A stretch of 64,000 nucleotides of DNA from Marthasterias glacialis (Eukaryota; Echinodermata; Asteroidea; Forcipulatida; Asteriidae), in contig OU452221.1 in NCBI GenBank assembly GCA_911728455.2, positions 10,212,141-10,276,140 of the forward strand, written 5' to 3'. The notes below the pieces were generated by a model, which was given only the letters and a program-made list of their open reading frames with translations, had not been told where the DNA came from and made no database searches. Below, piece after piece: positions 37,661 to 48,400 of the stretch (position 1 is its first letter; the number at the start of each line of letters is the position of its first letter). The translations under genes were made by a program, and so were the position numbers.

Positions 37661-39443
37661 CGCTCGTATTTTATGAATGGATGACTGCAAAAGCGCGAGG
37701 TTGATGAGCCGTGCTGGTATATTACGGAGATCAGCGAGCATGCAATTAATGGAATGGTGTTCAAAACGGTGGAATTTTGCTCAAACGAAGTGACGGGTCG
37801 AATCTTCGGCAATGCGGGGCTGCCCTGCCAAGCTGCACAGTTAAGTCGAGCTAATTGATGAGATTCCAACTCGATTTTCTTTTTATTGAGTTGTTGGGGA
37901 CTGTTCAGTCGCATTAGTTAAGGTCTTTTCCAGTTGAGATCGGTTTGAAATAAAGTTGAGTTGCAGCGTGAAAATTAATTTTGGAAATCGTGACGGTTGT
38001 CAACACGGATGTCGTTTACCGCATATCCTCCTTGGGGATGTGCGCATAATTCACTTTGACTTTATTCGTTAAGACATTACTTCTTGTCAGATTTTCTTGT
38101 TGACTCACCCGAAAAGAGCCGTGCATTCTTGAGGCCGTTCCGCCCTCCTGGAGATGTGACCCAATAAAGAAACAGGGTGTACAAATATCTGTGTAATGTT
38201 GTAAACCAAACTCTTGCAGCAAAAACTGTAAATTACCGTAGAAATATACTACAATTATTTGCTGCTTTGCCCATCAAAGTGATCACATTAATCGGAATAT
38301 ACGTTAAAACTCTTATCACACCCTTCCATCATAGTAACAACTTGATTCAGAATTACAAACAACAATTAAAATACATTTTGTATAAATCATAACAATTTAA
38401 TATTTAAAATTATTTTTGTGTGAAGCACATACAACCACAGTAAATACGAGTGTCTCATACGAATCAAACACAGTAGAAATACCAGGAATAATGCACCTTT
38501 AGTCTTGGGGATGAGCTTAAGTCTTTTTTTCTTAAATCAAAAATCATTCTAACATATTCCTTAAAAAAAAACAATGCGTGTCAATTTTATTTCTGTACCG
38601 TTGTTATATAGACCTTTCTATTGTTGATAAACAAACCGCGCTGGTTGGCATGGACGGCCAAATGTAGCAAAACATTCAAGTCTTGTTGACAGACGTTGTG
38701 ACCAAATTCAATATTTTTTGTAAACTTTCTATTTAAAGAAAATCCCATTACTGGTTGGTTTGTTTCCAAGAAATTCTAAACATTTCAGTGAATATTATTT
38801 TGTGTTACATTGTTTATCTGTTGTTGCTTTGCATTGATGGCTCCCCGTAGTTTCTCCATATTGGTTGGCAAAAACGCTGCCGTCTTATTTCGAGCATTAT
38901 TTATTTTTATTCCAAGTAAAATTATCATCAAATTATTTGCAAAAGTTCTACTTCTAACCGTATTTTGTTGATCAAGCAAGCTGAAAATGCACTCTATCGT
39001 TTACCAGCATCCGTCTTTGCTCAGTCTACAACAACCGGACAAAAATATTTTTACTTGTAGTCAAAATCTTTAGTTACCAAAACCACGCAGCCGGATAGGG
39101 GGGTGGGTGTGGGGGGGGGGGGCGGCTGGTGGAGGTAGCCCCCAGCTCAGAACCCTTACCCCCCCCCCCCCCCCACTCGTCTCATGAGATTAAGAAAGAA
39201 AGAAAAATAAATGGTTCGATACACCGAAAGCCAACCCCCACATAATTATGTCTTTGCCCCCCCCCCTTTCCCCTATGAAAAATGCGTAGTTACACCATCT
39301 TACACCAATAAAATACAATGAACAATACATGATATAATGAAACTCTGTTAGGCCAAGTTATTATTCCGTGCAGTTTGGCACCTGTTTCAAGAAACTGCTA
39401 CGGTTTCATTGACTTTTTAAATCCCCAGTGGGCCGCCACGTTT
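37377..39443. other. Gap between EFCC1-like start and methyltransferase end
   Basis: Holds the presumed EFCC1-like promoter, a CT microsatellite (37613-37658), and C/G homopolymer runs near 39100-39180 and 39259. No additional gene seen. Confidence 0.6.
37613..37658. repeat. (CT)n microsatellite upstream of EFCC1-like gene
   Basis: About 23 uninterrupted CT dinucleotides, GA on the coding strand, roughly 240 bp upstream of the start codon, where GAGA-type tracts can influence promoter chromatin. Confidence 0.9.
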
Positions 39444-42400
39444 TTAGTACATTTCAACCGGGCCTGGTGTCTTCCACGTGTTGTAAGTTCTCTCAGCTGG
39501 TTCACGGTCTCCGATGGTGTAGCCCAATTTGACGTCCAGATGCCTGTTGGGAAAAAAACAACAGGCCTACCATTTATTTTTTGAAGCTTTTAACTGAACA
39601 GTACAAATTTTTATTCACAAGAGGGCGCTAGTCACCAGTATCCCCCTTGGCGAAAATCGGTCGACTCTAGTTAATGAATAATCTTCATATTTTTTATGAC
39701 ATGTGGAAGAGTACTTACTAATTACTATCCTTTTGTTCAATCGTCACTTAAAGGTGCAAAACATGACTTTTTTATCGGTGTCAGTCTGAGAGTTTACTGA
39801 TTATGACGTTCATGCCAGTGTTAATCTTCCATAAAAATAGTTCTGTCTGAAATACTGCCAGTCAAAGTCAAAAATAGAATTTGAAGATTTTAATTTCGGT
39901 TGTAACGATCGAAATTAAAGTGTTTACACGCTGAAAAATGTGCACGTTTTTTTTACACTATTTTCTCCTGACTCGGACGACGGATTGAGCCCAATTTTTT
40001 TTTTCATGTAGCCTACATTATATTGAATCAAGTAAAATAAGAACACTGCACTATCAGCTTTACCAATCTTTACCTTTAAAATAACCCCATAGAATCGACT
40101 CAAACATAACAGAGTTTATTGGGTACCAACATAAGTCAGAACTACAAGTAGCATGCAGCACTGTAATGCCTAAAGTGACACCGTTGTACACTAGGCCCTT
40201 ATTTGGCTTAAGCTAAAGGCTGGTGGGTTTCAACGGACTCGAAGCAGTCAACATTTGTATAAAAAAACTATTCATACCTATTGTTATTGACTGCAGGCGT
40301 TACAAGCATACATCCGGCTACGACCTCGCCTTCCTTCACAGGGACTGGCTCGTCAAAGTACAGCACAGCTTGGTTCCAGTGAGTCCGCCTTAAAAGTTAC
40401 AAACAAAAACATAAATATTCATCAAATTTCACAATAGAGTTACTTCAATCGAATCTGCAAGGGCCATTATAGCAGTAGCCTTTTTGGTAAAAAGATAATT
40501 TTTGTTCACAGGAGATAATAATTACAACTTTGTTTGTTCTTTTTAGATCGTGACAAGGATCTAAAAAAAAAAAAAAAAAAGTTGTAATTATTATCTCCTG
40601 TGAACAAAAATTATCTTTTTACGAAAAAGGCTACTGCTATCTGGTCCTTGCAGATTCGGTTCGTTTGTGCTGACTTGAAATAGAGAATAGTTAAAAGGTG
40701 TGGGGCGGCAGGAGGGGGGGGGGGGACGACCACACTTCGCCATGATACAGGGCAATGTACTTCATATTTGACAAATCAACTTCTTCGCCGAAATGTTTTT
40801 ATGTACCGTCCAGTACACTACTGGAGTATGGTTTAGAAACGGCATTGTTGCAATACCAATTATGGTATGAAAAAAGGGTTAATGGCCTTTCGACCCTAGC
40901 AGTGTCTTTCTCAAAGTCATTTTGCCTTTGAGAAAGACTCCGCTAGAAAGACTCTGCTTGCATTTATACATCAGGTCCTTGTGTTTCGTAAGCAGTTTGC
41001 AACAGCTATTTTTTTTTTCAATTTTGGTATGCTTAAAAAATCGCATGTGTAACAGCAAAAAGTTACCATCATGATCGCATAAAAATACATATTTAACACA
41101 TAAATCGATATTTATACTTTATACTTTCAATCGCTTAGAAAAAAAGTTTCGAGTTAAGTGCCACCATTCGACATCAACAATCTGTTGAATACAACCCTAT
41201 AGGCCGGAACTTTTAAACATATTAAGTAAATATCACAAAATAAGCAATGAAGGCACCACACAAGACTTTCTTCGACTTTTACCAATACTGAACTTTACAC
41301 CACTCTTTCATTAATTTGTGGTATTGTGATAGTTATATAACTGTATACGGTACGTTAGTTACTTACTTCGCAAAGGGTGACGTCGATAACACAACGGTAT
41401 CCTTGCCTTGGATCTCAAAGTACGCATCAAACCAAGTAGTGAATCCAGACATTTTGGTGGTCTTGTCGCATGCCATTTTAAAGCTCCCCTGGAACGTACA
41501 GCAGACCAAAAAAACCCCCACTTTTTATTACATGTATACATTATTGATCCTTAGTGTTAGACTTATTCCCCGAATGAATTAACCCAGGGAGCAATCAAGG
41601 TCAGGGTGGGAGGTCCTACATGCACCGTTCACAAACGTGTAAATCGTCGAGAGAAAGTGACTCCAGAAACGATGTTGGACTTCACCCGAATCATATCATT
41701 TCTGATGTTTACCCTTTCCAGCATCAACTTTCAAATAATATACCGCTGTGACTCGCAGCACGCGGATAAACCAGTTGCCGCCGCCGGGGCATGCTGGTGT
41801 ACCTGTATATTTTATGTAGTGGTTCGTTGGGAATTGTAACTGCGTCTTCTTTTTGTTTCAGTTGTAATCTTTATACATGGGATTATATCCCAATTTTCCA
41901 GCTTTTGTAGAAGCTTCGTTAGCCGAGAGCAGAGAAGCCAAAAGCGGGTGTCGGAATCCGTACCTTTACGTTGTCCAGATCTTTGATGGTGACGGTGTTG
42001 ATATCAATTTGCGCCAATTCCTGTGATTTCCCAATCACCTCTGAGCTTGGTACATCTTCCCTTCGGACTGAGCCTGCAGGACAGAAAACAACATTTTGTT
42101 GAATCAATGCCGCGTATTTAGTCAATGTCTCTTTCTAACAGTTGCAATAATGTTTACAAAGATTTTTTGAACGGCATCCCTTCAGTCCAATAAAAATGAA
42201 AAAAATCTGCCAAAAGATGTCACCTACTTCTGTTTGCATAATGAGAAAAAGACAGGTTCATTCAGACAGCTTTTGCGACCTGAAATTTAGTACGCTAGAC
42301 ACTTTTTGCATAAATTCATGCAAGTTGTCGTATCACTCTAAAAACTTCCGGTCAGAGTTGACCCAGATTCCGGGTCCCGTGGGACTTAACCCATTTCTGG

Positions 42401-45400
42401 GTCAGTATTGCCCGGAATCCGTGTCTAAATGACCCAGAAATGCCTCAAACTGACGTAGAATTAGAGTTAAACTTCCATTTTTAACAATTTTCCGGGTCAT
42501 CCTGACCCAGTAATGTGACAGGCCCCCTGGGAGCTTGAATCCTGGTCAATCTGACCCTGGAGTTTTTAGAGAGTAAACGCCGCCCAACGTTGACTTTTGG
42601 CAACAAAATGTATCGTCATCATCTTGCGTTTTATTCAGTTATTAGAGAATATGTAAATGTGCTTCTGACTTTTTATAGGCGGATCATATTACATAGGACG
42701 TCAATCTGCCAAATTGTTTATAATTATACATAATTTTACCAGCACTTTTCAAGACTAAATGATTAGTCATTATCGAAAACTAATTGATGGTTCAATAGAT
42801 TATGAAGGTCACGATCATAACAGCACCAATCTAATGATTGTTCATAGATTGGTTGTATGGCTTGTTTATTTATTTCCCCCATATATCACAACTAGACACT
42901 CTGTTAATACATGAATTCGATATACAAAATGGTAAAAAATAGAAGGCACCGGGGAAAAGGTCTGGGCTTGTACATGACCTGGTTCTTTTAGTTAATAAAA
43001 GAATGAATTACTTAAATTAATAGAGAATAGAAATAAAAATTACTCTCCCCAAAACCAACGATGCAAGAACTCTTCCAAGAACAAAGTTGTAAAAAATAAT
43101 ATACCGTTAGTAACAGTACCTGAACAAGTTTTGTCGACAACATACCTAGAGATACAACAGACATGACGATATACACGAAAACAATAATAGCTTTGGAATG
43201 ATGTAAGAAATGCTCACCAAAGATGCGCTTCTTCGCAAAGGGTGTCATGCACTCCATGCTGAGGTCGTAGGTTTCTTTGGTTTGCGACCAGAAGTCAATC
43301 CTAGAATATAGTATTATACGAAATAGTATTATACGAAATAATATTACACCTGAAAGCTCACTGACTATAGTGCATATCAGTACCAATCCTCCAGAGAAAA
43401 ACTTCCATCTCAACTGCTGTCAAAGTCTTAGAACAGCATTTAAAGACTCCCCAAATCAGCACTGCTTATTTCGGTTGCCGCAACCAATATCAAGCCAAAG
43501 CACAGAAATGAACGTGCACATTATTGCAACGGGAAGAGTTATACTATTATTCCCTTCCTTTAGTTTTCAACACCATCTATGATCTGTGAAACGTTTATCA
43601 ACTAAAGTGATCCCGCCACTGACCGTTTACTTCAACGGGGTCACTTTACTGGATACGATTTTAGATTGTGTGTTCGTTGAAAACTAGAGGAACGGAATGA
43701 TATTACTCTTCCAAGAACAAAGTTGTAAAAATGATGCCTCAACGAAAAAGAAAACATTGACTAGTATCGTCGCACTCGATTGGATGTCGATCCTTTTAAT
43801 ACTAGTTGCGAAATAAGCAGTCTTTATAGATCACGACAGGTTCCGAGTGGATGGGGAGTAGATTATCCTTGCAATGTATCAGCTCTTTTCTCAACTGCAT
43901 ACAGTGAGCAAATAGTTACAACAGAAATAGCACCATGAGGTTAATCAATCAGCCTCAACTCTGACAAAATTGTATTAGTTTAATTTCTCACTCGATAAAA
44001 ACAATTGCTTTAGTGAAAATTTGAACATCCCATTTCATTCCTGACATGAAGAATAAAGAAAGTAAATGTCTTTCCTTTTTAAACTTCACCAAGAAGCGTT
44101 GACATTTGAAAGCGAGGTTGCCCCCCTATACAACCTACGCAAAATAGTATTGTTACCGTTGTGAGCATTGCATGCTTTAAAACTAATCCCGGGGAAAAGG
44201 GCCTAATGTGGCAAGCTCGTGAATAACACAGATTTATTTGTTTGTACCCCACTCTGGTTTGCCGGACCAATCTGCTAAAACCAATCACTCATCAACTGGG
44301 TAAAAGTTGTGCAATATTCTGATTGTTTCTTTTCTTTTTCTGCCTCTTTTTTTGTTATCCAAATCATGTTATGTATCTCAAATCTTTGCAAGCTCAAGGC
44401 CGAAAAAAAATTATACGCTCGAGCCCGCACTATTACTAACAGCCATGTCTGCATTCACTCCGATAGCAGGCATGTACTTTCACATCGCAGATATTCGCAC
44501 GCATTGATAAATGTTCATTCAGCTTTCTTAAAACAACAATGACTTTTTCCCCCTGACGCTCATCAAGACCAACACGTGTCATTTTCTCACCTTCTCTCGT
44601 AGATCTTTTGACAATCCACGGGCGCAACAAATAATGTGCACTTCGAAGGTAAAATAAGGCCACCCTGGAGAAAAGAGACAGAAACAAAGGTAATACCCTA
44701 AAAGCTGATCAATTAAATTCCTTCCGAGCGGCCAGATCAAAGCATCAATAAAACAATAATTAATAAATAAATGAATATACTAATCCGACAATCCAATATT
44801 TTTTTTTAAATAATCTTCTTTCTCATTGGACTTTCCCATCAAAAACTGCTTTTCGTTTTAAGTTTTGGGTTTGCCGGGGGCGCTGCGTCCACACGTCTAT
44901 CTGTCTTCGGATTTGTCTAATACCGTACGCTGCATTTAATGTATAGTTTGAGTAACAAAGTCATTTTACTTGAGAACAAACGTTGCCTGTATATTGTATA
45001 CTTGTTTCTCCTTCATTGTATTAGCCTACAGCAAATTTGCTGGTAAGGTAGTCTGATCACTTTCCAAATCGAGCATAAAGGATAAAGGATGAGAAGTTCC
45101 CATCTTTTGATGACAGTTTTTTCAACTTTTGTACTTCCCTGGACGATTCCCAGTCAAGATGATTTTATTGTCCAAAGATTTAAAACAAATAAATGAAACA
45201 AATAAATAATTAAAAAAAACTTACTTATTGGTACAAGACATTATTTAAAAAAAATGTTCTTGACAATTAAATCTTCAATGAGCCAATGAGCAAGTTTAAC
45301 TATACAACGAGACTCTTGATAATGCGTCAGTCAATTCTGAAACTGTCAATGTGTCCAGCTAAGGAGTCTCTTTTTGGCTTACCTCTTTGAGAAATCTATC

Positions 45401-48400
45401 TCTGGCTACCACTACAGAATTCAGCATGGCTTCAAACAACAAGAAGTTACCCTGCAATCAAATTAAGACATTAACAAGAACCTTGGCAAACAACAACAAA
45501 CCAAAGCATCTGTCGCCTTGTTAAAAAGTCATTGACTACATGTACAGTACACGTAGTCCTAAAATCATCAAAACAATGTTGGGTATACACGACAGGAGAA
45601 CAAATAAAAACCAACAAGAGTAACTCGTATTTTTGACAAATCCCCATTCGAGAAAAGGTTATAAATGAGTGTCCACATTATTGGGGTGTCGTATCCCTTC
45701 CTATACTGGTCATTCATGTGAAATGAATTCAATTTAATTCAATTCAATTTCAATTTATTGTCCTACTTTAAATTAAAAATGGACAATTTTAAATGAATAA
45801 TAAAAAAAATAAAAAAAAAATAAATAAAAACACTCTCTAACTTAAATATGTATAGATTTAAAAGTATTAGTCTTTTATCCCAATGATATAGAATTTCGAA
45901 ATGTATGCTACCCGTGAGATACACTTAAAGAAGTAACCATGCATGAGTCAAGGAACCATAGTTTATTTTGACAGGTACACTTCTTATTGGTTATATACAT
46001 TGCACGCAACCTCTGATCTATGAAGTGCCCTGCTGGTCTCGTTCAATCGTGGAGGGCAAGGTCAAGACGAAGCTGACTCAAGTGCCGTGTGTTTGGATCG
46101 AATTGCAAGGGAACAAGACAAGTGTCATGGGGGGTGTCCTCCGGTGTGTATGTCCCCCATACGGTAAACACGGGCTGAAAGAAGTTGAGTCAAATTAGGG
46201 CGCTATAAAGACGAAACTTCTACACAATTCGCCGTGTGTGGGGGCAGAATCTCCTGTGACACCGGCTACCCACGACAATTTTCCAGACAAACTAGGGACC
46301 AGTCTACCCCAGACCCCGATCGACCCCGATCGAGAAGCTCACGATTTACGGGGTCGACAAACCTGTGTCGACTAAGCACGTGTGTGTTTAACTACGGGGT
46401 GTCTACCAGCTGAAGCATAGGAGTTTAACAAAAGGAAATCAGGTGTGAGCGAAGTGTGTACGTCCTCGCTTCACTTTCGTGTACGAAACCAATGGGGACG
46501 CCCCTGAAAAATGAAGTCCAAACAATGGGAGAACAAAAGAAAGTCTCGATGTACGGGGTCGACAAAAATGTGTATGTGTCATGTTTAAAACGGTTTTTAA
46601 AATGGTAACACACTAGCGTCCTTCTGGGAACGGGGGAGTGCTTTTAAAAGGAAGAGTTAGAGCTAACATTTTACAAGTCTTAATGTTTAGGTGTACTAAC
46701 TGCCCAATTCAAATTAACCCAACTAGCGGGACCCGCGCACGCAGTACATACCCACACAGGGTGTCCACAATGCAGTGTGAATGGCAAAATATTTCGTGAG
46801 ACAAATCCAAGAAAACGTCCATGCGGGGGACTCACTATCTCAGTTAGCAATTAATCAACTTTTTAAGGAGTGATGACCTTACACACACAGGACATTATAC
46901 TGGACGCGCTTTTATGACTATAAATCTATACTGTTGAAGCCATAACCCGTGCCATCTTGGATTTGAAGCGTGCCATCTTCGATGTTGCAAAATAACAATG
47001 CACTCAAATTGCCATAATTATAAAAATTATAAAAGTGACAGCACTTGTTCAATAATCGTGGCAGAGTAATTTGATAAATAGTTGAACCAATAATTATTTA
47101 CCATCCATTCACTGACAATCACGTCGACTTTCTCTGGGAGGTCGACATCTTCTGCTTTCCCAGAGACCAACTGGACTATATTCTCCAAGTTGTTCTCCTT
47201 AACGACGAGCTTGGCTTGCTCTATTATAGCACTGGCATCGATACCATAAACTGAAATCAATGTAAAATGGCACCTATCACATCTAAAATCTTATATTTTA
47301 ATAATAATACGCAGTCTTATATAGCGCTTTATCACACCCATGGGCGTCTCAGAGCGCTCAATATTTTTCCTGCAAGGTATGATGAGTTACGTTTTTTCGA
47401 AGTATGAGACCTGTTCCTTTACATAACACCATGTAACAGTTTACAAGGTGCTGTGGCGCAATCTGCAGCCGATCAAACCAGGAACACCGGGGCGAACCCC
47501 TTCTCTTTGCGATAAGTGTCACTGGGGTTCTTTTACGTGCATTACACAACACACGGGACCAACGGCTTTACGTCCCATCCGAAGGAGGAAGCAATAATGG
47601 TTAAGTGTCTTGCTTAAGGACACAAGTGTCACGACCGGGACTCAAACCCACACTCTGCTGATCAGAAACACCAGAGCTTGAGTCCGGTGTTCTTATCCGC
47701 TCGGCAACGAAATATCAGTTTAGGGGGTACGATTCCAGACTTAATTCTCAATCAAAGTTCGGTTTCCCATAACTGTCTTAAACACTGTCTAAAAAGAAAA
47801 TTTTAGGCGTGTTTCCCAAAGCGATCTCATTAACAACAAATCTGACTTACCCTTTTTGGCACCAGCTTTAGCACAGAAACAACTGAGAATTCCTAGATAG
47901 GAGGGGAAAAGTAGTAGTGTACTTTACTGAAGAGGTATGGTCAGTTTTTCTAAATTATGAGGCAGGGCACTGACCAACTTGCACTGCACAAGTAGAAGGT
48001 GGAGAAAACAAGCTAGTAAGAAGAAGAGACGGAAGGTTATCTAAAATAAATAAAGACAAAATAGTTGGCCCGCGGTCTTGTTCTAAAGGAGGCTACAGAG
48101 GATCAAGCTGTAGCCCGGCGCGCATGCTGCCCCAGACAACATCCACCCAACCTCGATGTGGTTATGAAGGAATACTAATTGTAATAGTAGTATCACAACA
48201 CCATTACATGTTCCTTTTAGTGAATTAACATAAACTTCAGTATTGATTATGGTTACCAAATAATGTATCCTCAAACCGACGTTTTAGCATCATGCTTTAT
48301 TTTATTTTATATTTTCAAAAAAAACCCACAAAAAACACATATCTCACCTGTGCCACAGCCAACATCTGCTACAACTTTGCCCTTCAATAAATGACTGCTC

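Noticed and set aside
41606..41839. 77-codon + strand frame in methyltransferase intron 10
   Set aside because: No recognisable domain; lies within an intron of a well-supported minus-strand gene.
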